Of a DNA stretch of 43,075 nt, positions 23,672-32,576 are shown one piece after another (positions within the stretch are counted from its first letter, which is position 1; every line of letters starts with the position of its first letter). Made by a program: the position numbers and the translations under genes. The notes beneath the pieces are model-generated. The model saw only the letters and a list, made by a program, of their open reading frames with translations. It was not told the origin of the DNA and made no database searches. The DNA lies in assembly GCA_963604075.1 (NCBI GenBank), contig CAVCPW010000014.1:1-43075 (forward strand). Direction: 5' to 3'. This stretch comes from Anthropogastromicrobium sp963604075 (GTDB taxonomy: Bacteria; Bacillota; Clostridia; Lachnospirales; Lachnospiraceae).

Positions 23672-25696
23672 TTACAGTTTTTTGAATACCGGAATGGAAT
23701 CAAGTGGTGCGTCTGCAGTGATGGTCTGGCCACCCTCGTAAACCTTACCGTCTCTGGTATCTTCCCACTTGCCAGTTGGCAGATAAACCTCACGCTCAAA
23801 CTGATTCAGATGGAAGATTGGAGCAACCAGGTACTCGCTTCCGAACATATATTGATCCTGAAGCTCCCAGCACTTTGCATCTTCTGGGAACTCGTAGAAC
23901 ATGGTACGGATAAGAGGAGAACCATTTGTGGAAGCCTCCTCATAGAGCTGCTTAATGTAATCATGCATCTCGATACGGATATCATAATATTTCTTCATGA
24001 TGCGGTAATTTTCCTCACCGTAGCTCCAAAGCTCATTTGGCTGACCAGTGTGAAGATATCCGCCACCCCAGTCGCGTGTATCCAGCGGCGGGATGTTGTA
24101 AGGACCGCGGTCACCATGCATACGAAGAACTGCGGAATATACAGCAAATTCATACCAACGGATTAAAAGCTGCTGGAAATCCGGATCGTTTACATCATCT
24201 GTCATGAAGCCGCCGATATCAGTTGTCCACCACGGAATTCCGGCAAGACCCATGTTTAAACCAGCCTGTAACTGATCATAGAATGCCTCGAAGGTACTCG
24301 GAACATCTCCGGACCATACGACATTGCCATACTTCTGGCTGCCTGCCCATGCGCAGCGAAGCAGATTGACAACGTTTCCATCGCCAAGATCCTTCATATT
24401 ATCATAGAAGACACGGCTGTACATCTGCGGATACATATTGCTGCAGGAGAGTGCAGGTCCTGCAAGGTAGCGATAATTTTCAAAATCATATACACCATAA
24501 TCCGGCTCGGAGTTATCCAGCCAGAAGGCATCGATACCGAAATCATAGTAATTCTTCTTGCAAACTTCCCATACATATTTTCTGGTCTCCGGATTGAAGA
24601 CATCAATCTCAACACAGTCACCCTGATAATCGTATGTCTGAGCAGCGCCGCGCTCAGTACGGATTAAGAGACCACGATCCATCATCGGCTGGAAGTTTTC
24701 ACTCTTGCGGTCAACAGATGGCCATACAGAAACGATAACCTTAATGCCCATAGAGTGAAGCTCGTCTACCATAGCCTTTGGATCCGGCCAGTATTTGGTA
24801 TCAAACTTCCAGTCACCCTGAACAGTCCAGTGGAAGAAATCAATGACAATCTGGTCGATATGGATGCCTTCCTTCTGATACTGACGGGCAACGGTAAGTA
24901 CCTCATCCTGTGTGCGGTAGCGAAGCTTGCACTGCCACAGTCCCATGCGATCTTCCGGGAACATTGGTGCACGTCCTGTAACAGCTGTGTAATTTTCAAG
25001 GATCTGCTTCGGTGCATCAGCAACGGTCAGCCAGTAGTCCATCTGCTTGGTAGAGCGTGCAATCCACTCAGTATAGTTCTTTCCAAAGGTTACATGTCCG
25101 ACTGCTGGATTGTTCCACAGCATACCGTAGCCAAGACTGGATACGGCAAATGGAACGGAAATCTGGGAATTTCTCTGAGCAAGCTCAAGTGTACATCCTT
25201 TTAAATCCATGTACGGCTGCTGATACTGGCCCATACCGAAGATCTTCTCGCCGTCGTTGCTTTCAAATTTGAGATTCAGACTGTACTCGCTTCCACCGAT
25301 GATACCCTTCCACTCACGGTTTACAGTCTTTAAGCAGCGGCTCTCACGGCTGAGAGTACCGTCGTAGCTGCGGAAATACTCGCGTAAAAACTGCTTGCCG
25401 TCACGATAAAAGGTGATAACACCAGCAAAGTTTACAACGGCACTGATGCGTCCGTTTGTGATGGATGCGGATTCGCGCTTGTCAATAGTTCCGTCGCCAA
25501 CCCAGTGATCAACATCGTGGCACTCTACTTCTGCGTGGGAGCTTTCTGGAGTCTCGGTCAAAGCCCAATCTTCATTGGTAAATTCAGGAAGGCGTGTTGC
25601 GCGCACACGAAGTGAATCCTTTCCCCATGGTTCGATGCGAAGACATTCTCCGCCGTTTCTGGCGATAAGCACGCCATTAGCTGTTTCAAATTGCAT
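23672..25696 (-). CDS. Glycoside hydrolase family 31 (alpha-xylosidase/alpha-glucosidase)
   Basis: A 674-residue GH31 enzyme with an N-terminal beta-sandwich (to about 240), a TIM barrel, and C-terminal beta domains. The nucleophile lies in FWLDNSEPDYG (D394) and the acid/base in VVWSGDVPST (D464). IDFFHWTVQGDWKFDTKYWPDP near 285 is the substrate-site strand seen in alpha-xylosidase-like members. No signal peptide, so it acts on imported sugars, removing terminal alpha-xylose or alpha-glucose. Start 25696 has GGAGG 6 nt upstream; the 27-residue upstream extension is hydrophobic and lacks a ribosome site. It is divergent from the AraC regulator and sugar ABC genes, and probably part of the same regulon. 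Confidence 0.88.
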   Translation of the reverse strand: MQFETANGVLIARNGGECLRIEPWGKDSLRVRATRLPEFTNEDWALTETPESSHAEVECHDVDHWVGDGTIDKRESASITNGRISAVVNFAGVITFYRDGKQFLREYFRSYDGTLSRESRCLKTVNREWKGIIGGSEYSLNLKFESNDGEKIFGMGQYQQPYMDLKGCTLELAQRNSQISVPFAVSSLGYGMLWNNPAVGHVTFGKNYTEWIARSTKQMDYWLTVADAPKQILENYTAVTGRAPMFPEDRMGLWQCKLRYRTQDEVLTVARQYQKEGIHIDQIVIDFFHWTVQGDWKFDTKYWPDPKAMVDELHSMGIKVIVSVWPSVDRKSENFQPMMDRGLLIRTERGAAQTYDYQGDCVEIDVFNPETRKYVWEVCKKNYYDFGIDAFWLDNSEPDYGVYDFENYRYLAGPALSCSNMYPQMYSRVFYDNMKDLGDGNVVNLLRCAWAGSQKYGNVVWSGDVPSTFEAFYDQLQAGLNMGLAGIPWWTTDIGGFMTDDVNDPDFQQLLIRWYEFAVYSAVLRMHGDRGPYNIPPLDTRDWGGGYLHTGQPNELWSYGEENYRIMKKYYDIRIEMHDYIKQLYEEASTNGSPLIRTMFYEFPEDAKCWELQDQYMFGSEYLVAPIFHLNQFEREVYLPTGKWEDTRDGKVYEGGQTITADAPLDSIPVFKKL

Positions 25697-25742
25697 AAGA
25701 ACCTCCTTATAATATAATGTATAGTGTGATAAAATACATATT

Positions 25743-25896
25743 GCAAATACAAATATAAACATAAATATAGACTGCAAATGTAGATTGTAAATGTAAATTA
25801 TAAATGCAAATTATAAATGTAGATTGTAAATGCAAATTATAAATGCAAACTACGAATATAAATCATAAATGCAGATTATAAATGTAGATTACGAAT
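25743..25896. repeat. 13-bp tandem repeat array, about ten units
   Basis: Units like GCAAATTATAAAT and GTAGATTGTAAAT repeat with an exact 13-nt period from 25780 to 25896 (nine units), with diverged units before that. The array lies just upstream of the GH31 ribosome site, between it and a TATAAT-like box on the minus strand (25931-25936), so it is probably in the 5' UTR. Confidence 0.9.
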
Positions 25897-26011
25897 TTCA
25901 CGATAGGTATCGCGTTTTTCATCTGGTTGTATTATACTAACAGAAGAAGAAAAATACTTGACCGTTTTTCACAGATTCTAACACAATGTTGATCGTTGCT
26001 GTTCGCGGACT

Positions 26012-26189
26012 GTTCATGGGGAAGTTTACGAAAAGCCCGCTCGGTGAAGTGACTTTGTCGACGGACCCAATTTCGCGGGTCCCCACTATATGTTTTCAAC
26101 GTAAGTATATTTTGACAACAGGCCCGCTACAACGTCCCGTCTCGTAAAGCACATTCACCTCGGGGCTTTGCGAATACTATGTCGTGAAC
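26012..26189. repeat. Long imperfect palindrome (MITE-like or structured RNA)
   Basis: Both halves are imperfect inverted copies. GTTCA (26012-26016) pairs with TGAAC (26185-26189). AAAGCCC near 26032 pairs with GGGCTTT near 26163. GGTGAA-GTG (26043-26051) pairs with CAC-A-TTCACC (26150-26159). GACGG near 26060 pairs with CCGTC near 26137. CGCGGG near 26074 faces CCCGC near 26123. A local GGACCC/GGGTCC hairpin (26063-26082) competes with the long pairing. The segment is more GC-rich than its surroundings and ends about 20 nt before the AraC start codon. Confidence 0.65.
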
Positions 26190-26211
26190 TGTGACAGAGA
26201 AGGAGAATGAT

Positions 26212-27108
26212 ATGACTCAACCTGAATTTGCGCGCATTCATGAGATGCAATTCCACGGAGATATCCGATTTCATCTGCGCTTGCATGAGATGACCAAAGA
26301 GCCCTTCTGGCCGGAGCCGGTGCCACCGCACTGGCATGAGGAGTATGAATTTCTGGTGATTACGAAGGGGACTGGGACAGCCTGCTTAAATACGAGAACT
26401 ACGCACATCGCAGAGGGGGATATCCTGTTTATTAACGCAGGAATTGTGCATTCATTTCGCGGGGAGGCAAATGATCCGCTTGGATTTTTTGCGCTTGACT
26501 TCGGATGCGAGTTGCTTAACAGCTATGGAAATGATGACATTCAACAAAAATATATCAGCCGTCAGGCAAATGGAGAGTTGATTTTTCGAGATCATTTCAG
26601 AAAGGAGGATCCAGTCTGGAAATGCATCCACACGCCATTAGAGGAGATTCATGCGCTTTGCACACATAATATGGAAGAAAATGAACTGTTAATCAAATCC
26701 GATCTGCTTCGCATATGGCATTATCTGTGCTGCGATGCAGAGGCGACAGCATTTTCACTAAAGAAAAAGGATGACGAAAAGGTGCTTTTAATCAAGCAGA
26801 TTTTGCAATATGTGCAAGAAAATTATGCGCAGAATTTAACGCTTAGCGGATTGGCAGAGCAGTTTCATATGAGTGAAGGGCAGTTCTGTCGTATCTTTAA
26901 ATCACAGATTCGCATGACAGCAATCGAATATCTAAATTTTTATCGTATCGGTGTTGCGTGTGACCGGCTAAAAGAAGGAAACGCACCTGTCAGTGATATT
27001 GCACTTGAGTGCGGATATAATAATATCAGCTATTTCAATCGGACATTTCGCCGGTATATGCATTGCACGCCGGGTGAGTATCGGGGGAGGGAAAACGACA
27101 GTTTGTAG
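26212..27108 (+). CDS. AraC family transcriptional regulator (cupin sensor)
   Basis: A 298-residue regulator. The N-terminal cupin-like sensor (residues about 30-110) has PPHWHEEYEFLVITKGTGT and HIAEGDILFINAGIVHSF. The C-terminal AraC double helix-turn-helix (about 200-295) has LSGLAEQFHMSEGQFCRIFK and ISDIALECGYNNISYFNRTFRRY variants, ending GYR. Such proteins activate sugar-utilisation genes on ligand binding. It sits between GH31 (divergent) and a CUT1 sugar transporter (downstream), the usual place for their activator. ATG 26212 follows GAGAAGGAGAATGAT; a GTG at 26191 would add seven residues. A long imperfect palindrome fills the leader. Confidence 0.92.
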   Translation: MTQPEFARIHEMQFHGDIRFHLRLHEMTKEPFWPEPVPPHWHEEYEFLVITKGTGTACLNTRTTHIAEGDILFINAGIVHSFRGEANDPLGFFALDFGCELLNSYGNDDIQQKYISRQANGELIFRDHFRKEDPVWKCIHTPLEEIHALCTHNMEENELLIKSDLLRIWHYLCCDAEATAFSLKKKDDEKVLLIKQILQYVQENYAQNLTLSGLAEQFHMSEGQFCRIFKSQIRMTAIEYLNFYRIGVACDRLKEGNAPVSDIALECGYNNISYFNRTFRRYMHCTPGEYRGRENDSL

Positions 27109-27610
27109 AGGCAGTTGATAAACATTCGCTGCCATTTCATAAATTAAATCCTTTCGTTTTTTTGTGGGTTTCTCTATTATCTTCATGTGATAGATAGGTT
27201 GCTGACAGAAAAAATCCTCCTGATATATAAGTTGTAGGGATTAAGACACCTAACAGCCAGTTAGGACTTTTCACTTTCGTAAAAGATTCAGCAGAAAAGA
27301 AAATTAGAAAACAAATTAAGAAAAACAAGCTTTTCTTATAGGTTAAAGTGGATAAAAACAGAAAAAACTGTTTTCGATAGTATAGCTAAGTTTTTGTGAT
27401 ATTGCAAGTTTTTAACAGGCATTATGTGAGTTTTAAATGAGCCTTATATGAATTTTAAGGGGATTTTAAGGAAATTTGGACAAAATAAAATCTGAAAAAC
27501 GTAACAGCTACAGTCTTGGACAACAAATAAACAACTGTGTTGCGCATATAAATGCGAAAAGTTTGTGAAAAAAGTATGAAATAAGTGGTATATCTTGTGC
27601 AAAAGTTAAA
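27109..27610. other. 500-nt AT-rich gap with a possible ORF remnant
   Basis: No complete gene is supported. On the minus strand, 27137-27328 encodes 63 residues with a hydrophobic stretch (SPNWLLGVLIPTTYISGGFF) resembling a membrane-protein fragment, but I see no ribosome site. Two small hairpins are visible: AAGAAAA/TTTTCTT near 27320-27337 and AAAACAG/CTGTTTT at 27355-27374. The rest is A/T-rich without clear signals. Confidence 0.35.
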
Positions 27611-27639
27611 TTGACGGTAAAAAAGCTAAAAAGTATAAT
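27611..27639 (+). promoter_or_regulatory. Promoter of the sugar ABC transporter operon
   Basis: TTGACG (27611-27616), a 17-nt spacer and TATAAT (27634-27639), about 90 nt before the first permease gene. A small GCGCA/TGCGC hairpin lies in the leader near 27690-27705. Confidence 0.8.
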
Positions 27640-27726
27640 GTAATTATCATAAAACATTGGTAAAAACGCCAACACAGGGATGAAAGAGAGCGCAATGAAA
27701 TGCGCAACAGAAAGGGATGGAAAGTA

Positions 27727-28674
27727 ATGAGCAACAAAGTGGTGAAAAAGCCAGGAGGTCCGAAAACCTTCTTCAAAAAAGTGTACCGGTATCGTCAATT
27801 TTTAATCATGCTGGCACCTGCGGTAATCTACACATTGATTTTTGCATATTACCCGATGGCAGGTGTTGTTTTGGCATTTAAGAAGTACACTTACGCAGGT
27901 GGTATTTGGGGAAGTGCATGGAACGGATTTAAGAATTTTGATTTCTTCTTTAAGTCTGGTCAGGCATGGTTGGTAACAAAGAATACAGTATTGTACAATC
28001 TGGTATTTATCGTTGTTAATACAATCATGCAAATCGCAGTAGCAATTTTCTTAACAGAGATACGTAATAAGCACTACCGCAAGATAACTCAGTCACTCAT
28101 GTTCCTTCCATATTTTATTTCATGGGTTATCGTAGGTGTTATGGCTTTTAATATTTTCAGTTCGGATTATGGATTTATGAACCGCTTGATTACTTCTTTG
28201 GGTGGAAAGAAGATTTCTTTCTACACGAAGCCGGATTACTGGCCGTTCATTCTTGTATTCTTTAATGTATGGAAGAACATCGGATATGGCTCAGTTATGT
28301 ATCTGGCTGCAATCATGGGAATTGATACATCTGTATATGAGGCGGCCGCAATCGATGGCGCAAATGTATGGCAGAGAATCCGTAAGATCACGATTCCGAT
28401 GATCATGCCGACTACCATTATTTTACTTTTACTTTCTGTAGGAGGTATCTTCAAGGGTAATTTCGACCTTTTCTACAATCTTGTCGGAAGCAATGGTCTT
28501 TTGTACAACAAGACCGATGTTATTGATACGCTTACTTTCAGAGCGTTGATCAGCAGTCAGGATTTTGGTATGTCATCTGCAATCGGTCTGTATCAGTCAG
28601 TGCTTTGCTTTATTACAATTGTGCTTGTAAACTGGTTAGTAAGCAAGTACGACAAGGATTACACATTATTCTAA
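27727..28674 (+). CDS. Sugar ABC transporter permease (CUT1, LplB-like)
   Basis: A 315-residue permease with six membrane segments. The N-terminus RYRQFLIMLAPAVIYTLIFAYYPMAGVVLAFKKY and the EAA loop (YEAAAIDGANVWQRIRKITIPMI) are typical of the LplB/MalF-like family that imports oligosaccharides. ATG 27727 follows AAAGGG at a normal distance; a longer frame from 27700 lacks a site. It is the first gene of a permease-permease-binding protein operon. No ATPase is encoded here, which is common in Firmicutes where a shared MsmX-type ATPase powers several CUT1 importers. Confidence 0.92.
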   Translation: MSNKVVKKPGGPKTFFKKVYRYRQFLIMLAPAVIYTLIFAYYPMAGVVLAFKKYTYAGGIWGSAWNGFKNFDFFFKSGQAWLVTKNTVLYNLVFIVVNTIMQIAVAIFLTEIRNKHYRKITQSLMFLPYFISWVIVGVMAFNIFSSDYGFMNRLITSLGGKKISFYTKPDYWPFILVFFNVWKNIGYGSVMYLAAIMGIDTSVYEAAAIDGANVWQRIRKITIPMIMPTTIILLLLSVGGIFKGNFDLFYNLVGSNGLLYNKTDVIDTLTFRALISSQDFGMSSAIGLYQSVLCFITIVLVNWLVSKYDKDYTLF

Positions 28675-28689
28675 AGGGGGATGCGCACA

Positions 28690-29613
28690 ATGAGTTCAAA
28701 AACAAAGAAAAGCACGATCCGACATGGCAAGGATGTCATATCGCTGAATATTGTAGCATATACCTTTACTGGTATCGTGGCAATCCTCTGCCTGATTCCA
28801 TTTATAATGATCGTTTCGGGATCTTTTTCTTCCGAAGCAGCGATAAACAAAAACGGCTTTAGCCTCTTGCCGCAGGATTTTTCTTTAGAGGCATATAAGA
28901 CAGTATTTCGTGATCCATCCGTGGTTTTCAGAGCATATGCTACTACAATTTGTCTTACCGGTGTGGGCACAGTCGTAGGCCTGCTACTTCAGACAATGAC
29001 AGCATATGTACTTGCGAGAAAGGATTTTGAGTGGAGAAATAAGTTTTCATTTTTCTTCTACTTTACAACATTGTTTTCAGGCGGTCTGGTACCGTACTAT
29101 ATTTTGATGACAAACACACTTGGATTACAGGACAATTATCTGGCATTGTTGCTTCCACTTCTGTTTTCCGTGTATAATTTGCTGATCATGAAGAGTTATA
29201 TCATGGCACTGCCGGAATCACTTATAGATGCAGCAAAAATCGATGGCTGCAGCGAGTACCGTACTCTGTTTCAAATTGTCATTCCGCTTATCAAGCCGGC
29301 ACTTGCAACAGTAGGATTGTTTATTGCATTGGCGTATTGGAATGACTGGTATAATGCAATGCTTTATATTAAAAATGAAGACATGTATCCGCTTCAGTAC
29401 TTCTTATATCAGAAAATTAACGGAATTGAGGCTTACAAAAAGCTCCTTGCAAACGGAAATGTCAGTGGCGATGTTGTAAGTGCCGTATCACTTCCGACAC
29501 AGACCTTAAAGATGGCATTGACCATTGTTGTTACGGGACCAATCGTATTAGCCTATCCGCTGGTACAGAGATATTTTGTACAAGGTATAACAATCGGTGC
29601 AGTAAAGGGCTAA
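28690..29613 (+). CDS. Sugar ABC transporter permease (CUT1, YtcP/LplC-like)
   Basis: A 307-residue second permease of the importer. It has six membrane segments, the EAA loop SLIDAAKIDGCSEYRTLFQIVIPLIKPALAT, and the C-terminal YPLVQRYFVQGITIGAVKG end that is diagnostic of the YtcP/LplC family. ATG 28690 is preferred because AAAGGGGG lies 8-9 nt upstream; the ATG at 28681 directly abuts it. The gene starts about 15 nt after the first permease stop, so the two are translationally close. Confidence 0.93.
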   Translation: MSSKTKKSTIRHGKDVISLNIVAYTFTGIVAILCLIPFIMIVSGSFSSEAAINKNGFSLLPQDFSLEAYKTVFRDPSVVFRAYATTICLTGVGTVVGLLLQTMTAYVLARKDFEWRNKFSFFFYFTTLFSGGLVPYYILMTNTLGLQDNYLALLLPLLFSVYNLLIMKSYIMALPESLIDAAKIDGCSEYRTLFQIVIPLIKPALATVGLFIALAYWNDWYNAMLYIKNEDMYPLQYFLYQKINGIEAYKKLLANGNVSGDVVSAVSLPTQTLKMALTIVVTGPIVLAYPLVQRYFVQGITIGAVKG

Positions 29614-29671
29614 TGTAATCTATAAAAATCAAAATAAAAGTAAAAAGCGAACAAAATGAAGGAGGCTTATT

Positions 29672-31219
29672 ATGAGAAGAGCAAAGAAAAACGCAGCGAA
29701 GCTGTTGAGCGCAGCTATGGCAGTTGGCATGATGGCAGGAGTGGCAGTCCCGGCAGCAGCAGATGAGGAGTCCACTAATATCTGGGCATCGGATGTGGAT
29801 ACATCAGAGGAAATGGAGCTAAAGATGTACCTGATCGGTGACAGAACAGCAGATTTTGATGAGGTATACGATAAGATCAATGAGATTCTTAAGGAAAAGC
29901 TTAATTGTACGATATCTGTTGATTTTTTGTCGTGGGGTGAGCATGACACCAAATATTCGCTGCTTTTCTCAGGTGGAGAAGATTTTGATCTTATCTTCAC
30001 AGCTTCTAGCTGGTGTCACTATGAGCAGACAGTTGCACTAGGCGGATTTGCAGAGCTGACAGAGGAGGACATCCAGACTTATGCACCTGGTATCTGGGAT
30101 GTAGTTCCTGAGATGGCATGGGATCAGGCAAAGATTGATGGCAAGATTTACATGGTTCCAAATTATACAAATGAGTTTGGACAGGATGTGATGGCAGTGC
30201 GCAGTGATCTGTTAGAAGAATATGGTATTGAAGAAATCAATGATTGGGACAGCTTAATGGCATTCTACAAGGCTTGTGCTGAGAATGGAATGTATGCAAG
30301 CCAGGGCGGACCATGGTATCAGTATTTCCAGGAGAAGGGTCTTTCTACTCTGGGTGGAGCTCCAAAGAGCGGAGAGCTTGTTCTTTATAATACACAGGAT
30401 CCGGAAGATACCGATCTGTATTACATTCTTGAGTGGGATGGATTCACAGATTATTGCAAGCAGATGAAGGAATTGGCCGACATGGGTGCATGGTCGTCTG
30501 ATGTGTTGAACTCCAGCGATGAAAGACAGACTGGTCTGTTGACAGGAAGAACAGCATCTATGGTATGGAACATGGGAAGCTGCCTGACTTATGCAAAACA
30601 GGCGAATGAAGAGAACCCAGACTGGAACGTAACACTTGTTGATCCGGTTTCTGATCAGCCAAAGAAGGTTAATTCTTACATTAACAATGGTGTTGCTATC
30701 AATGCAGCAAGTGACAAGAAGGAAAGAGCCCTCATGGTTCTGAATGAGTTCTACACAAATCCTGAGATTTATGATCTTGCAATGCTTGGTATCGAAGGTA
30801 AGCATTGGGAGGCAGTAGGTGATGATCAGTATAAGGTAATTGATGAGTCTGGCTATGGTGTAAGCAGTAACTGCAACTGGGGTTGGAACAATGCGAATAT
30901 CACAAGGACAGAGTATATCGAAAACAGAACTGCACTTGATGATACTTATGATGAGATGAAGGCAACGTGGGAAGCTAATATTAAGGAATCCCATGTTCTG
31001 GAAGGTTTTACATTTGATAATACTAATGTAGCATCACAGGTAGCAGCAGTTGAAGCTAATATCGAAACCTACTACAATCCGCTTATCAACGGTCTTGTAG
31101 ACGATGTAGATGCAACTATCGAGCAGTTCAAGGCAGCACTCGAGAGCGCGGGTATCCAGGATGTGCTTGATGAAATGGAAAGACAGAAGGAAGAATTTAT
31201 CGCATCAAAAGCAGAGTAA
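29672..31219 (+). CDS. Sugar ABC transporter solute-binding protein (LplA-like)
   Basis: A 515-residue extracellular binding protein. The signal peptide (MRRAKKNAAKLL, a hydrophobic run, VPAAA-DEE) has no lipobox cysteine. The mature part begins with an acidic stretch, then ELKMYLIGDRTADFDEVYDKINEIL and FSGGEDFDLIFTASSW, typical of LplA-like binding proteins paired with LplB/YtcP permeases. GAAGGAGG is 7 nt from the ATG. The last gene of the operon, followed by a strong terminator. Substrate is not readable from sequence; the flanking GH31 and GH35 enzymes point to a plant-derived oligosaccharide. Confidence 0.92.
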   Translation: MRRAKKNAAKLLSAAMAVGMMAGVAVPAAADEESTNIWASDVDTSEEMELKMYLIGDRTADFDEVYDKINEILKEKLNCTISVDFLSWGEHDTKYSLLFSGGEDFDLIFTASSWCHYEQTVALGGFAELTEEDIQTYAPGIWDVVPEMAWDQAKIDGKIYMVPNYTNEFGQDVMAVRSDLLEEYGIEEINDWDSLMAFYKACAENGMYASQGGPWYQYFQEKGLSTLGGAPKSGELVLYNTQDPEDTDLYYILEWDGFTDYCKQMKELADMGAWSSDVLNSSDERQTGLLTGRTASMVWNMGSCLTYAKQANEENPDWNVTLVDPVSDQPKKVNSYINNGVAINAASDKKERALMVLNEFYTNPEIYDLAMLGIEGKHWEAVGDDQYKVIDESGYGVSSNCNWGWNNANITRTEYIENRTALDDTYDEMKATWEANIKESHVLEGFTFDNTNVASQVAAVEANIETYYNPLINGLVDDVDATIEQFKAALESAGIQDVLDEMERQKEEFIASKAE

Positions 31220-31231
31220 TCTGACAGCGAT

Positions 31232-31280
31232 TAAAGCGGGAAGGACTGCAGGGCTGGCAGCCCTTCCCGCTTTTATTTTT
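31232..31280 (+). terminator. Terminator of the sugar ABC operon
   Basis: AAAGCGGGAAGG (31233-31244) pairs with CCTTCCCGCTTT (31262-31273), with an inner CTGC/GCAG stem, followed by TATTTTTA. Confidence 0.93.
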
Positions 31281-31383
31281 AGAGAATCTTTAAATGCTTA
31301 AAAAAATTTAAAAGGGTTAAAAGGTTTGAGAGTCTTAATTAAGAACATTAAGAATTTTTAAAAGACTAAAAACATTAAAAATT

Positions 31384-31432
31384 AAAAAAGCTTTTAGAAC
31401 TTTTTAAACTAAAAAAGTTTTTGGCTTTTTTT
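31384..31432 (+). terminator. Two-part AT-rich hairpin before the LacI gene
   Basis: The outer stem is AAAAAAGC (31384-31391) with GCTTTTTT (31424-31431). The inner stem is AACTTTTT with AAAAAGTT. It looks like an A-tract/T-tract terminator or an attenuating hairpin about 35 nt before the LacI start. Confidence 0.55.
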
Positions 31433-31469
31433 AAGAGAATTCAGGAGAATACGCAAAGGAGGAAATAGC

Positions 31470-32495
31470 ATGACAGTAGGGGAGATTGCAAATGAGCTTG
31501 GCGTGTCGAAAAGTACCGTGTCCAGAGCGTTATCCGGAAAGGGACGAATCGGAAAAGAGACTGTAGCGCGTATTCAGGCATATGTTGCTGCACAGAATGT
31601 CACGCTTAAAGGCTATACAGAAAACAAAAATGAGAAACAGGAAGAACAGAAGGATGAGAAGAAATTGGTGAAAACAGGGAATATCGGCGTTGTAATCCCC
31701 GCAGATGCATATACGACCAGTATTCCCTTTTTTCAGGAGTGTCTTCTGGGAATCAGCGAGGCAGCTTCATCTGAGAATTATAATGTGTTAATTACGACAG
31801 GAACAGCAACAGATTATTCAGGTATCAAGCAACTGGTGGAAGGCCGAAAGGTGGACGGTGTAATTCTGATGCGAAGCTCCGAACAGGATCTGGAGCTTGA
31901 CTATCTGATCAAACAGAATATTCCGGTTGGTCTGACAGGACAGTGTACGCATAAAAGTGTGATTCAAGTGGACAGTGATAACTGTGAGGCGGCGCGCCGC
32001 ATGACTTCGATGCTGATTGATTGTGGCTACAGGAAATTTGCCTTGATTGTAGGTGAGTCAAGCTATCGTGTCAACCATGATCGTATTGATGGTTTTTATC
32101 AGGCGATTGATCATTATGGATTGCCGCGCGAGCAGCAGCTTTGTGTGCGAAATTTCAAGTGGATGGGTATGATGGATGGCTTGATTCATGATGTCATGGG
32201 TGGTAAGATTGAGTGCGTGATATGTGGCGATGATGTCATTTGCAGCAGAATGATGTCGCGACTTCAGGCAGAAGGTTATCGAATCCCGCTTGATATCGGA
32301 ATTGCGTCTCTCTACAATGGCGCCACGCTCGATTGCTTTACGCCTGCTGTCACGGCAGTCAATATTTTGGCGAGGCAGCAAGGTGTCACCATCGGAAAAC
32401 AGATGATTCATTGTTTAAAGGGAGAACTTTACAATAAAAAAACGATGCTGGATTACGAGATTTTGCTTCGCAAGTCGGCGGGAAGGACGTTTTAA
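31470..32495 (+). CDS. LacI family transcriptional regulator
   Basis: A 341-residue regulator. The N-terminal helix-turn-helix (VGEIANELGVSKSTVSRALSGKGRIG, residues 2-27) is classic LacI. A charged KNEKQEEQKDEKK linker follows near 50-65, then a periplasmic-binding-like sensor (NIGVVIPADAYTTSIPFFQECLLG onward). It probably represses the adjacent sugar genes until a sugar binds. GGAGG lies 9 nt before the ATG. The stop codon lies inside dispersed repeat A copy 4, so the repeat boundary coincides with the gene end. GH35 follows 81 nt later. Confidence 0.93.
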   Translation: MTVGEIANELGVSKSTVSRALSGKGRIGKETVARIQAYVAAQNVTLKGYTENKNEKQEEQKDEKKLVKTGNIGVVIPADAYTTSIPFFQECLLGISEAASSENYNVLITTGTATDYSGIKQLVEGRKVDGVILMRSSEQDLELDYLIKQNIPVGLTGQCTHKSVIQVDSDNCEAARRMTSMLIDCGYRKFALIVGESSYRVNHDRIDGFYQAIDHYGLPREQQLCVRNFKWMGMMDGLIHDVMGGKIECVICGDDVICSRMMSRLQAEGYRIPLDIGIASLYNGATLDCFTPAVTAVNILARQQGVTIGKQMIHCLKGELYNKKTMLDYEILLRKSAGRTF

Positions 32496-32536
32496 CCAAA
32501 TCAAGTAGCGAAGCGGATTGCGAATATCCGCTTGAC
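32491..32536. repeat. Dispersed hairpin repeat A, copy 4 (46 nt)
   Basis: Identical to copy 1 except for loss of one CAAG/AAGC unit after AAATC. The LacI stop codon (32493-32495) is supplied by the repeat itself, and the repeat ends 40 nt before the GH35 start. Confidence 0.9.
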
Positions 32537-32576
32537 TAAAATGAAAGGAAAGAAACAAAAAGAAAGGATGAGTGAC

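Noticed and set aside
25743..25896. CRISPR array
   Set aside because: The 13-bp units are contiguous without spacers and there are no cas genes; it is a simple tandem repeat. The same holds for the 17-bp array at 15629.
26113..26135. TTGACA at 26113 as an AraC-gene promoter
   Set aside because: No acceptable -10 box lies 16-18 nt downstream; the sequence there is GC-rich palindrome arm.
30254..30994. 246-codon minus-strand frame inside the sugar-binding protein gene
   Set aside because: It is antisense to a well-supported gene, has no ribosome site, and its translation is Cys/Ile-rich without family features. It is a shadow frame.
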